The notes below the pieces were generated by a model. It worked only from the letters and a program-made list of their open reading frames with translations. It did no database searches and was not told the origin of the DNA. The position numbers and the translations under genes were made by a program. DNA of 64,000 nucleotides from NCBI GenBank assembly GCA_903848645.1, contig CAINGU010000020.1, positions 26,129-90,128 on the forward strand, in the 5' to 3' direction. The stretch is from an uncultured cyanobacterium (GTDB lineage: Bacteria; Cyanobacteriota; Cyanobacteriia; Cyanobacteriales; Nostocaceae). Within the stretch, counting starts at the first letter, position 1. Every line of letters begins with the position of its first letter. Below are positions 44,046-52,889 of this stretch, piece by piece.

Positions 44046-47000
44046 CTATCTAGTTGAAACGTGATCCTCTTCACGTATTTCTAAATGGGGATACTTGGGA
44101 ATCGGTTGCAAACGCTGGCGAATTTTACCAATAATGATATAGAGAATTGGCACAATAAATAAACTTAAAAAAGTCGCCACAAACATTCCCCCAAATACCG
44201 CAGTACCCAGAGATTGACGACTCGCTGCACCTGCACCTGTAGCAGTTACTAGAGGAAAAATACCCAACAAAGTGGCAAAAGAAGTCATGAGAATTGGACG
44301 TAAACGACCTTGTGCTGCTTCTACCGCTGCTTTGGTAATTGATAAACCTTGATTTTCTTGTAATTGATTAGCAAATTCCACAATTAAAATTGCGTTTTTA
44401 CTGGCTAAACCAATTAACATTACCAACCCTACTTGGCAAAATACATCATTATTTAAACCCCGTAATGATTGTGATGCTAAAGCTCCCATAATCGCTAAGG
44501 GAACAGCCAGCATAATAATTAAAGGATCAACATAATTTTCATACTGAGCAGCTAACACTAAAAAGACGAAAAGTAATCCCAAACCAAAAATGATTGGCGC
44601 TTGTCCACCGGATTCTTTTTCCTGAGCAACAATACCCGACCATTCATATCCCATACTTGTAGGTAATATCTTTTTAGCTAATTGTTCCATAGCTAAAGTT
44701 GCTTGTCCAGAACTAGCACCAGGAGCAGGAGAACCGTTAATTTCAATGGAACGCAATAAGTTGTAGTGATTAATAGTTTGCGCTCCCGTTGTGGGAGTTA
44801 ATTTCACCAAACTATTCAAAGGAATCATCTGATTAGTTGCCGAACGCACATTTAATAAACCGATATCATCAGGATTGGAGCGAAACTGAGCATCAGCTTG
44901 AATATATACCCGATATGTGCGAGAAAGGAAATTAAAATCATTGACATATCGTGAACCCAAATAAGTTTGCAGGGTTTTAAAAATATCGTCAATGGAAACT
45001 TGCAGAGATTTCGCTTTATTGCGGTCAACTTCAATTAAAATTTGCGGTGTATTTGCCGTAAAAGTGCTAAATACAGCTTGCAGTCCTGGGGTTTGATTAC
45101 CCTGCATCATGAACTGACCAACGGTTTGCAGCATAGAATTTAAGCTGTTAGTTCCCGCTATATCTTGTAACTGAAATTGGAAACCGCTAAAACTACCTAA
45201 ACCGCGAATTGCGGGGGGATTAACTGGGAAAACTCTAGCTTCGGTAATTCTTGAAAAGCTTTTTCTTAAATTGCCAATAATAGCTTGTACAGATTGATTT
45301 GGTTGTTTGCGTTCATCCCAGGATTTGAGAGTTGTAAAAACTACGCCACTGTTAGCAGTATTACCACTAAAACCAAAACCACCAATGGCAAAAGTACCAC
45401 TAACTTCGGGTAATTTGAGGATTTCTGCTTCTACCTCACTCATAACTTTACTGGTGTATTTGAGTGAAGAACCTTCTGGACCTTGGATAATTGTAATGAA
45501 ATAACCTTGGTCTTCGTCGGGAAGAAATGCTGTGGGTACGGTGATATAAAGCCAAGCCGTGACACCTAATAAACCGATAAATGCCAGTGCTACTATCGCT
45601 TTAATTTTTGTCAAAAATCTTAAAGAGCGTTCATATCCCCAGCGCATGGCTTCTAAAAACCAGTTTATTCCCCCAAATACCCAGCCAAAAATGCCTCTAG
45701 GTGCGGGTCTTTGCCGTAATAACAAGGCGGAAAGAGAAGGGGTGAGGGTGAGAGCAAAAAATGTGGAAATGGCAATAGAAAAGGCAATTGTCAGGGCAAA
45801 TTGTTTGTAAATTTGTCCGGTTGCACCGGGGAAAAAGGCTACAGGGACAAACACCGCCATCAATACCAGGGAAGTAGCAATTACAGCCCCAAATAGCTCT
45901 TGCATTGACACTGAAGCCGCTTGACGGGGTGACATTCCTTTGTCTTGAATTAAGCGGGAGGTATTTTCCACGACAATAATCGCGTCATCAACTACCATTC
46001 CCGTTGCTAGTGTCAAACCGAACATGGTTAAGGTGTTAACAGAAAAACCAAAGGCTTTGACGAAGGCAAAAGTACCCACTAAGGACAGAGGAATAGTGAT
46101 AACCGGAATTAAAGTAGTCCGCCAATCTTGTAAGAAGATAAAGATGACAATAATAACCAGAGCGATCGCTTCTAAAAGCGTTTTTACCACTTCTGCCAAA
46201 GATTCTTTTACAATCGTAGTGGTGTCCAATGCCACCTGATACTTGATCCCTGGGGGAAAGCTTTGGGACAATCGCGCCATTTCCTTTTTGACTAAATTAG
46301 CAACGTCCAAAACATTACTTCCCGGTGTCGGAAAAATCCCAATCCCTACACCTTCATTCCCTTTAAAGCGGAGAAATGAGCTATAGTTTTGAGCGCCCAG
46401 TTCTGCCCTCCCCACATCTTTCAATTTAATCAAACTACCGTCAGCCGCAGTTTTAATGACTAAATTATCAAATTCCTCAACTTCCGTCAGCCGACTAACT
46501 GCCCTCAAGTCAATTTGATACATTTGACCATCTACCGCTGGCTGTTGTCCAATTTGTCCCGCACCTACCTGTAAGTTTTGTTCGTTGAGGGCATTAATGA
46601 CATCATCAGTAGTTAAATTCCGACTAGCCAATTTATTCGGATCAAGCCATAGACGCATTGCATAGCGGCGTTCACCAAAAATCCGTGCCTCACTGACACC
46701 TTTAATCCGTTTGAGGGTATCTACAATATATAAATCCGCATAATTACTTAAAAAGACATTATCTAGTTGTTTGTTGTCACTGTACAAACCCATCGCTAAC
46801 AGAATATTATTAGACTGTTTACTTACAGTCACTCCTGTTTGCTTCACACTATCTGGTAACTGAGGTTCAGCCGCAGTCACCCGGTTTTGTACGTCCACTG
46901 CGGCAATATCTTTGTCCCGTGAAGCATCAAATGTTACAGTAATTGTGCTACTGCCGTCATTACTACTGCTCGAAGTCATGTATTTAATGCCTTCGACACC

Positions 47001-47213
47001 GTTAATCTGCCGCTCTAAAATCGTCGTTACGGTGCTTTCGACAATTTCCGCACTAGCACCAACATAATTAGAACTGACGATAATCTGCGTTGGACTAATT
47101 TCTGGATACTGGGCTGTGGGCAATGTGGGAATACTAATTGCCCCGACTAGTAAAATGATAATAGCGCAGACACTGGTAAATACAGGTCGCTTAATAAAGA
47201 AATCAACAAACAT
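44046..47213 (-). CDS. RND efflux permease (HAE1/AcrB type)
   Basis: 1055 residues. The standard AcrB layout is seen: N-terminal FFIKRPVFTSVCAIIILLVG, 12 membrane spans in two halves and two large periplasmic loops. Proton-relay residues are the Asp pair in TGMVVDDAIIVVENTSR and the Lys in GLASKNAILIVEFANQ. It forms a trimer in the inner membrane and expels drugs, lipids or metabolites with the adaptor encoded upstream (80 bp away). No outer-membrane TolC-type gene is in the window. Confidence 0.97.
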   Translation of the reverse strand: MFVDFFIKRPVFTSVCAIIILLVGAISIPTLPTAQYPEISPTQIIVSSNYVGASAEIVESTVTTILERQINGVEGIKYMTSSSSNDGSSTITVTFDASRDKDIAAVDVQNRVTAAEPQLPDSVKQTGVTVSKQSNNILLAMGLYSDNKQLDNVFLSNYADLYIVDTLKRIKGVSEARIFGERRYAMRLWLDPNKLASRNLTTDDVINALNEQNLQVGAGQIGQQPAVDGQMYQIDLRAVSRLTEVEEFDNLVIKTAADGSLIKLKDVGRAELGAQNYSSFLRFKGNEGVGIGIFPTPGSNVLDVANLVKKEMARLSQSFPPGIKYQVALDTTTIVKESLAEVVKTLLEAIALVIIVIFIFLQDWRTTLIPVITIPLSLVGTFAFVKAFGFSVNTLTMFGLTLATGMVVDDAIIVVENTSRLIQDKGMSPRQAASVSMQELFGAVIATSLVLMAVFVPVAFFPGATGQIYKQFALTIAFSIAISTFFALTLTPSLSALLLRQRPAPRGIFGWVFGGINWFLEAMRWGYERSLRFLTKIKAIVALAFIGLLGVTAWLYITVPTAFLPDEDQGYFITIIQGPEGSSLKYTSKVMSEVEAEILKLPEVSGTFAIGGFGFSGNTANSGVVFTTLKSWDERKQPNQSVQAIIGNLRKSFSRITEARVFPVNPPAIRGLGSFSGFQFQLQDIAGTNSLNSMLQTVGQFMMQGNQTPGLQAVFSTFTANTPQILIEVDRNKAKSLQVSIDDIFKTLQTYLGSRYVNDFNFLSRTYRVYIQADAQFRSNPDDIGLLNVRSATNQMIPLNSLVKLTPTTGAQTINHYNLLRSIEINGSPAPGASSGQATLAMEQLAKKILPTSMGYEWSGIVAQEKESGGQAPIIFGLGLLFVFLVLAAQYENYVDPLIIMLAVPLAIMGALASQSLRGLNNDVFCQVGLVMLIGLASKNAILIVEFANQLQENQGLSITKAAVEAAQGRLRPILMTSFATLLGIFPLVTATGAGAASRQSLGTAVFGGMFVATFLSLFIVPILYIIIGKIRQRLQPIPKYPHLEIREEDHVSTR

Positions 47214-47215
47214 AA

Positions 47216-47253
47216 ATTGGTAATTAGTAATTGGTAATTGGTAATTGGTGATT
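47216..47253. repeat. STRR (TTGGTAA)n between the two efflux genes
   Basis: Imperfect tandem copies of the TTGGTAA/TTAGTAA heptamer directly precede the RND permease start on its strand, followed by TGTCAACTGTCAACTGTCAC at 47273-47292. They occupy most of the 79-bp gap between the genes. Confidence 0.85.
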
Positions 47254-47292
47254 CTTCCTATTCCCTCTTAACTGTCAACTGTCAACTGTCAC

Positions 47293-48597
47293 CTAATTTT
47301 CAGGAATTATTGGGAGTCCGTCTCTAAGATTTTGTACCCCTGAGATAATCAATTTTTCATCTCGTTGCAATCCCTCAATTACTTGGTAATTATTACCTTT
47401 AATATTGCCTAATTTGACCTGTTTTTGTTTAGCTATTAATTGGGAAACACCTTGAGGAGATTTTCCTGTTTGAGCTACAAATACAAAAGTTTCTCCAGCG
47501 ATTCGAGATATTGCTGTTGTGGGAATTAGAACTCCAGAACGTTGATTCCAAATCACTTTAGCCCGAATTATTTGATCGGCTCGTAGCTGCCCATTTTCAT
47601 TGTCATAAAGGGCTTTAACTAATATTGATTGAGAATTATTGGTAATATTGGGAGAAATAAAGAATATACTGCTATTACCTATAGTTTTACCTTGGGCGTT
47701 AATTAATTCCACTGGTAATCCTTGACGTAATTCTGTACCTTTTTCCAAGGGAACAGGAATTTTAACTTCTAAAGGTCGGTTTTGGGTAATGGTAGCTAAT
47801 GGTGTGGAAGTATTCACAAAATCGCCTACTTTCACAGGAATATCGCCCACAGTTCCCGTAAAGGGAGCAGTTATTTTATAATATTGCAGTTGAACTTGTT
47901 GTTGTCTAATATTGGCATCAGCTTGCAGTAAGGATTTTTCTACCTGGGATATGGTAGCTATTTGAGCCTGAATACGGGAATCTATCGCCCCTAGTTGGGC
48001 TTTAGCTGTCGCCAATTTGTTAGCATATAAATCTTTAGTTTGCCGAGATACTGCTCCTTGTGTAGCTAATTCAGAATAACGTTTATAATCTTGTTGATTT
48101 AAGCGCACATCTGCAACATTAGCCAATCTTTCTGCTTGTAAAGATTTCAGGGTAGCGCGAGCGTTTTCTAGTTGTGCTTGCGAACCTTGACCAGCAGCGG
48201 ATAAACTACTAACTGCGGCTTGTTGTTGTCGAGAATCTATTTGGATAATTGCAGTACCAGAGGAAACTGAATCTCCTGACTTTACAAATATCTGCGAAAC
48301 TTGACCTTGAATTCTAGGTTGGAGGTTGACAGAACGCCGAGATTCCAGACTGGCTATATATTCTGTACTATCTTCAACTGTGCCTGTTTGTACTGGTGAT
48401 AGTTTAACTTTGACTCCTGGAGGTGGAGCATTAGCCGCTGCTGGACTGGGTTTTTCAGGAGTTAGCAATTTCCACGCTATCCCGCTGACACCCCCAATCA
48501 ATAATAGTGCAGCTAATAGTAACCGCAGCCACCGGCTTGATTTTGGAGGTGGCTGGGAAATTTCTGTAACATCGGTTTGAGGCTCAGGTAATGTCAT
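47293..48597 (-). CDS. RND periplasmic adaptor (membrane fusion protein)
   Basis: 434 residues from ATG 48597 (MTLPEPQTDVTEISQ); an upstream TTG at 48609 is less likely. There is one N-terminal membrane span (LRLLLAALLLIGGVSGIAW). A lipoyl/barrel-sandwich half (SRRSVNLQPRIQGQVSQIFV, KSGDSVSSGTAIIQID), a long alpha-helical hairpin (Gln/Ala-rich, about 145-255) and the second lipoyl half (YKITAPFTGTVGDIPVKVGD) complete the MFP fold. It bridges the RND pump to an outer-membrane channel and is co-transcribed with the permease. Confidence 0.95.
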   Translation of the reverse strand: MTLPEPQTDVTEISQPPPKSSRWLRLLLAALLLIGGVSGIAWKLLTPEKPSPAAANAPPPGVKVKLSPVQTGTVEDSTEYIASLESRRSVNLQPRIQGQVSQIFVKSGDSVSSGTAIIQIDSRQQQAAVSSLSAAGQGSQAQLENARATLKSLQAERLANVADVRLNQQDYKRYSELATQGAVSRQTKDLYANKLATAKAQLGAIDSRIQAQIATISQVEKSLLQADANIRQQQVQLQYYKITAPFTGTVGDIPVKVGDFVNTSTPLATITQNRPLEVKIPVPLEKGTELRQGLPVELINAQGKTIGNSSIFFISPNITNNSQSILVKALYDNENGQLRADQIIRAKVIWNQRSGVLIPTTAISRIAGETFVFVAQTGKSPQGVSQLIAKQKQVKLGNIKGNNYQVIEGLQRDEKLIISGVQNLRDGLPIIPEN

Positions 48598-48877
48598 GGC
48601 TGATAACAAGTTGAAAGAAAGAACGAATCGTTAAAACTCTATCTGTATCTGCATTATATTGATTTTAAAATTACCCATTTAGGATGATGACACTGGAAAA
48701 AATATATGTTAACTAATTCAAATATACAGGCTTTACAATTTTTTACAATCTACCGTAAGTTAATTATAGAGATTTGGCAAGTTAATTGGGCATGGTCAGC
48801 AAGGAAGAACCTAAATTAAGTATTTGGTCAGAATAACCATTACATTAAGAAGAAGGATATAAAAAATAGACTGGTCA

Positions 48878-50164
48878 ATGAATTCAATAGCATCTACCTT
48901 AACTTCTATTCTCAGCACGGAAAACGCCGTTTTATCCTGGGAAAATCTCACCCCCAGCCAGCAGCACAAGATCCAACAAGGGATAGACTCCAAAAGCCAC
49001 CCCAGTTGTATCGTTTATCCCCATAGCCAAGCAGAATTAGCCGCAGTTATAGCGATCGCCAACAGTCATCAATGGCGCGTTCTGACCTGTGGTAGCGGTA
49101 GTAAAATCAATTGGGGTGGTTTAGCTAAAAATATTGATATTATTGTCAGTACCGAAGGTATTAACCAACTCATAGAACACGCTGTGGGTGATTTAACTGT
49201 CACTGTGGAAGCAGGGATGAAATTTGCCCATCTTCAGGAGATTTTGGCTAAACATCACCAATTTTTAGCACTTGATCCTGCTTTTCCCAATTCTGCGACT
49301 ATTGGTGGTATTGTTGCTACGGCTGATACAGGTTCTCTGCGTCAACGTTATGGCGGTGTGCGTGACCAACTTTTAGGTATAACTTTTATCCGCGCAGATG
49401 GACAAATCGCTAAAGCCGGGGGACGAGTTGTCAAAAATGTGGCTGGTTACGACTTAATGAAATTATTTACTGGCGCTTACGGTACTTTAGGAATTATTAG
49501 CCAAGTCACTTTTCGAGTTTATCCGATTCCTGAAACTTCGGGAACTGTTATATTAACTGGTAAACCTGAAGCTATATCCCAAGCAGTGAGAACTTTACAA
49601 AGTTCGGAATTAACACCAACTCAAGTTGATTTATTATCAAGTAAATTAGTAAATAATTTAAATTTGGGGACAGGAATAGGCTTAATTGCCCGTTTTCAAA
49701 GTATTAATGAAAGTGTCCAAGAACAGTCAAAACGACTTTTAGCAATTGGCGAAAAGTTAGGTTTAAATGGGGTAATTTATTCAGAAAATCAAGAAGCTGA
49801 TTTATGGCAACGATTACCAGAACAAATACATTCTCATGTTACAGAATCTACAATTACCTGCAAAATAGGTGTATTACCAACTGCTGCGGTGAAGATTTTA
49901 AATCAAATAGATTTTGGTTTAATTCATATTAGCAGCGGTTTGGGTTTGGTGCGGTTAGAAAGTCAAGAGCAAATTTTGCTTTTGCGAAATTTATGTGTAG
50001 CAAATTCTGGTTTTTTAAGTATTTTATCTGCACCTGTTGAGTTGAAGGAAAGGTTTGATGTTTGGGGGAATATTGGTAATAGTTTGGCGGTAATGCACCG
50101 TATTAAGGAACAGTTTGATGGTAATTTTATTTTAAGTCCTGGTCGGTTTGTAGGTGGAATTTAA
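48878..50164 (+). CDS. glcE: Glycolate oxidase subunit GlcE-like FAD-binding protein
   Basis: 428 residues. FAD_binding_4 domain: IVYPHSQAELAAVIAIANSH, RVLTCGSGSKINWGG, FPNSATIGGIVATADTGSLR and GRVVKNVAGYDLMKLFTGAY (the conserved Gly-Tyr-Asp-Leu segment). The C-terminal half is a shortened substrate-oxidase domain, as in GlcE rather than GlcD. With GlcD (not here) and GlcF it oxidises photorespiratory glycolate to glyoxylate. glcF follows in the same direction, with a MITE in the gap. Confidence 0.9.
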   Translation: MNSIASTLTSILSTENAVLSWENLTPSQQHKIQQGIDSKSHPSCIVYPHSQAELAAVIAIANSHQWRVLTCGSGSKINWGGLAKNIDIIVSTEGINQLIEHAVGDLTVTVEAGMKFAHLQEILAKHHQFLALDPAFPNSATIGGIVATADTGSLRQRYGGVRDQLLGITFIRADGQIAKAGGRVVKNVAGYDLMKLFTGAYGTLGIISQVTFRVYPIPETSGTVILTGKPEAISQAVRTLQSSELTPTQVDLLSSKLVNNLNLGTGIGLIARFQSINESVQEQSKRLLAIGEKLGLNGVIYSENQEADLWQRLPEQIHSHVTESTITCKIGVLPTAAVKILNQIDFGLIHISSGLGLVRLESQEQILLLRNLCVANSGFLSILSAPVELKERFDVWGNIGNSLAVMHRIKEQFDGNFILSPGRFVGGI

Positions 50165-50174
50165 TAAATTCCTG

Positions 50175-50288
50175 GCGAATAGAATTCGCGGCTACACGAA
50201 CAAAGTCCACATTCGTGGACTAATTAAAATCAAAGATTTATAACCCACTTAGGTGGGTTTTGCCTGTGTAGACGCGGTTTATAACCGC
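50175..50288. mobile_element. MITE-like element (copy B) between glcE and glcF
   Basis: The left end GCGAATAGAATTCGCGGCTA and the right end, which reads TAGACGCGGTTTATAACCGC, are inverted repeats. The interior ACAAAGTCCACATTCGTGGACTAAT and TAACCCACTTAGGTGGGTT (each in part) match copy A at 21499-21668. No coding capacity. It lies in the 168-bp gap between two genes of one complex. Confidence 0.8.
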
Positions 50289-50332
50289 CATTTTAACTAA
50301 TTAAAAGTATCAAAAAGAGGGAAAAAAGATAA

Positions 50333-51685
50333 ATGCAAGTTTCAGAAAATTCTGTGAATAATACCACCGCTAGTATTAAGAATTTGAAGGGTTTTGATGA
50401 AAGTCATCCACCTGATCCTAAGTTAATTGATAGTTGTGTTCATTGTGGTTTTTGTTTGTCTACTTGTCCTAGTTATCGGGTATTAGGTAAGGAGATGGAT
50501 TCTCCCAGGGGACGTATCTATTTAATGGATGCTATTAATGAGGGTGAAATTGCTCTCAATACGGCTACTGTTGAACATTTTGATTCTTGTTTGGGTTGTC
50601 TAGCTTGTGTTTCTACTTGTCCTTCTGGTGTCCAGTATGATAAGTTGATTTCGGCTACTAGACATCAGGTGGAAAGAAATTATAACCGCAGTTTACCTGA
50701 TAAGTTGGTTCGACAATTGATTTTTTCTCTGTTTCCTAATCCTGATCTTTTAAGAATTTTACTTTTTCCCTTATTAGTTTATCAAAAGTTAGGATTTTCT
50801 CAGGTATTACAAGCAACTGGGTTAATTAAAGCCATATCTCCCCGGTTAGCAGCTATGGAATCTATTTTACCCAAAATTACTCTCAAGTCTTTTCAGGACA
50901 ACTTACCAGATATCATCCCAGCGAAGGGTGAAAAAAGATATCGGGTGGGTGTAATTTTAGGATGTGTGCAAAGGTTGTTTTTCTCTGGTGTCAATGAAGC
51001 GACGGTAAGGGTTTTAACTGCAAATGGTTGTGAGGTGGTAATTCCTAAATCTCAAGGTTGTTGTGCTGCACTTCCTGAACACCAAGGACAAACTGAACAA
51101 GCGAAAGTTTTAGCAAGACAAATGATTGATAGTTTTGCTGATACTAATGTGGATTTTGTGATTATCAATGCTGCTGGTTGTGGTCATACTTTGAAGGAAT
51201 ATGGTCATATTTTAGCAGATGATCCAGAATATGCCCAAAAAGCGAAAATATTTGCCGCGAAAGTTAAGGATTCACAGGAGTTTTTAGCTAATGTGGGTTT
51301 AACTGCTAAACTTTCACCTTTGACTGATAAAAATCTGACTTTAGTTTATCAAGATGCTTGTCATTTATTACATGGTCAAAAAATTAGTGTTCAACCCCGT
51401 CAACTGTTAAAACAAATTCCCGGTGTGACTTTAAAAGAACCTATAGACGCGGCTTTATGTTGTGGGAGTGCGGGGGTTTATAATATGTTACAACCGGAAG
51501 TTGCTGAGGAATTAGGTAAACAAAAAGCTGAGAATTTAATCAATACTGGCGCTGATTTAATTGCTTCTCCTAATCCTGGTTGTAGTTTGCAGATTAGTAA
51601 GTATTTACAGGGGAAAACTATTTCTGTTATGCACCCAATGGAATTATTAGATTATGCGATTCGGGGTGATAAGTTGGATATTTAA
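50333..51685 (+). CDS. glcF: Glycolate oxidase iron-sulfur subunit GlcF
   Basis: 450 residues. Two [4Fe-4S] ferredoxin motifs are present, CVHCGFCLSTCPSYRV and CLGCLACVSTCPSG, followed by two CCG (heterodisulfide-reductase-like) domains (GCCAALPEHQGQ, NAAGCGHTLKEYG, CCGSAGVYNML). It transfers electrons from glycolate oxidation to the quinone pool or another acceptor. The ribosome binding site is GAGGG about 13 bp upstream. It pairs with glcE. Confidence 0.93.
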   Translation: MQVSENSVNNTTASIKNLKGFDESHPPDPKLIDSCVHCGFCLSTCPSYRVLGKEMDSPRGRIYLMDAINEGEIALNTATVEHFDSCLGCLACVSTCPSGVQYDKLISATRHQVERNYNRSLPDKLVRQLIFSLFPNPDLLRILLFPLLVYQKLGFSQVLQATGLIKAISPRLAAMESILPKITLKSFQDNLPDIIPAKGEKRYRVGVILGCVQRLFFSGVNEATVRVLTANGCEVVIPKSQGCCAALPEHQGQTEQAKVLARQMIDSFADTNVDFVIINAAGCGHTLKEYGHILADDPEYAQKAKIFAAKVKDSQEFLANVGLTAKLSPLTDKNLTLVYQDACHLLHGQKISVQPRQLLKQIPGVTLKEPIDAALCCGSAGVYNMLQPEVAEELGKQKAENLINTGADLIASPNPGCSLQISKYLQGKTISVMHPMELLDYAIRGDKLDI

Positions 51686-51693
51686 AAAAATGT

Positions 51694-51765
51694 AAGATCC
51701 AACTCTCCGACTTCTGAGATCAATTTATAATGTATTTACAAGATAAAAAAGAAGTCGGGGATCTT
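51694..51765. terminator. Inverted repeat between convergent glcF and DUF29 genes
   Basis: AAGATCCAACTCTCCGACTTC (51694-51714, interior bulge) pairs with GAAGTCGGGGATCTT at 51751-51765: AAGATCC/GGATCTT and CCGACTTC/GAAGTCGG. It spans the whole convergent gap, so it is probably a bidirectional terminator or a small palindromic element. Confidence 0.7.
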
Positions 51766-51767
51766 AT

Positions 51768-52193
51768 TTATCGTTCCCAAATTAAGTTCATTGCCTTTTT
51801 TATGATCTCTTCTTGTTGGACTAATTTGTTTAATTCTTCTGCTTCATATTGTCCTTCAAAAGCTTCTATTGCTGCTTTTTCTAACGCTAAATCATAAGCA
51901 TCTTCTAGAGTTGTTGCTAATTCTGTTTCACTCAGATAAGTTCCTTTCGCTTTTTCACGAGAATTACTGCGTTGAATTTGTTTGACAGAATTGCGAATAG
52001 AAAGATTCCAAGACCTAGTTGTACGATTTTCAGCAGCTTGTTTAATTAAGTGTAGAAGTAAAATGATGCCATAGCTAAATATTTTATTCAGTTTATCAGA
52101 TTTGCTCATTTCTTCTAATTCTTCGACAATTAACAAGGCTTCTGTGATATTGCCTTGGTGCAGGAGTTCTTTGAGTGTAAGTAGTTCTTCCAT
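51768..52193 (-). CDS. DUF29-family protein
   Basis: 141 residues. Helical throughout: ILLLHLIKQAAENRTTRSWN and ELATTLEDAYDLALEKAAIE match DUF29 (a family abundant in cyanobacteria). Function unknown. It lies 13 bp downstream of the O-methyltransferase gene and is the last gene of the NRPS-methyltransferase run on the minus strand. Confidence 0.8.
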   Translation of the reverse strand: MEELLTLKELLHQGNITEALLIVEELEEMSKSDKLNKIFSYGIILLLHLIKQAAENRTTRSWNLSIRNSVKQIQRSNSREKAKGTYLSETELATTLEDAYDLALEKAAIEAFEGQYEAEELNKLVQQEEIIKKAMNLIWER

Positions 52194-52206
52194 GTGGTTG
52201 ATTTTC

Positions 52207-52869
52207 CTAATTTTTCATCGCTAAGGTTAATCCGTCTGCTATGGGAACTAAACTCAAGGTAATTCGGGAATCTTGATGTAATTTGCGATTCAAAGCCCGA
52301 ATTTTGTTAGTCTGATTATCCTGTATTTCTGGATCTGCAACTTTACCTGACCACAACACATTATCAATGGCAATTAGTCCACCGGGGCGAATTAATTCAA
52401 GGCATCGCTCATAATAATTATCATAGTTACCTTTATCAGCATCAATAAACGCAAAATCAAATGTTCCCGTTTCCCCTGCTGCTAATAAATTATCTAAGGT
52501 TTCCAAAGCTGGGGCAATATGTAAATCAATTTTATCAGCGACTCCCGCTTCTTGCCAATAACGGACAGCTACACTGGTATACTCTTCACTAACATCACAG
52601 GCAACTATTTTACCATCTGCGGGTAAAGCCAAAGCCACTACTAAGGAACTATAGCCAGTAAATACACCGACTTCTAAAGTTTTCTTTGCTCCTATCAACT
52701 TAATTAATAATGCCATAAATTGCCCCTGTTCAGGAGATATTTGCATGATGGACCTTGGCATTTGAGCGGTTTCTTGACGCAGTTGGGTTAAAGTGATGGG
52801 TTCGCGGAGGGAAACTGAAAGTAAATAATCATACAAGTTTTTTTCTAAACCCAGTGTTTGTTTTGGCAT
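52207..52869 (-). CDS. SAM-dependent O-methyltransferase (caffeoyl-CoA OMT family)
   Basis: 220 residues. Methyltransf_3 fold: KTLEVGVFTGYSSLVVALAL is the SAM-binding motif I region, VACDVSEEY is motif II, and FAFIDADKGNYDNYYERCLE with GGLIAIDNVLWSGKV carries the metal-binding Asp/Asn residues of cation-dependent catechol-type OMTs. It lies 20 bp downstream of the NRPS gene and is probably co-transcribed, so it may tailor the NRPS product; a general metabolic role is also possible because this family is widespread in cyanobacteria. Confidence 0.9.
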   Translation of the reverse strand: MPKQTLGLEKNLYDYLLSVSLREPITLTQLRQETAQMPRSIMQISPEQGQFMALLIKLIGAKKTLEVGVFTGYSSLVVALALPADGKIVACDVSEEYTSVAVRYWQEAGVADKIDLHIAPALETLDNLLAAGETGTFDFAFIDADKGNYDNYYERCLELIRPGGLIAIDNVLWSGKVADPEIQDNQTNKIRALNRKLHQDSRITLSLVPIADGLTLAMKN

Positions 52870-52889
52870 AAAAAATCTAAAGTTTAGTT

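Noticed and set aside
45307..46239. Plus-strand open frames antisense to the RND permease
   Set aside because: Shadow frames of a strongly conserved gene, with no ribosome binding sites.
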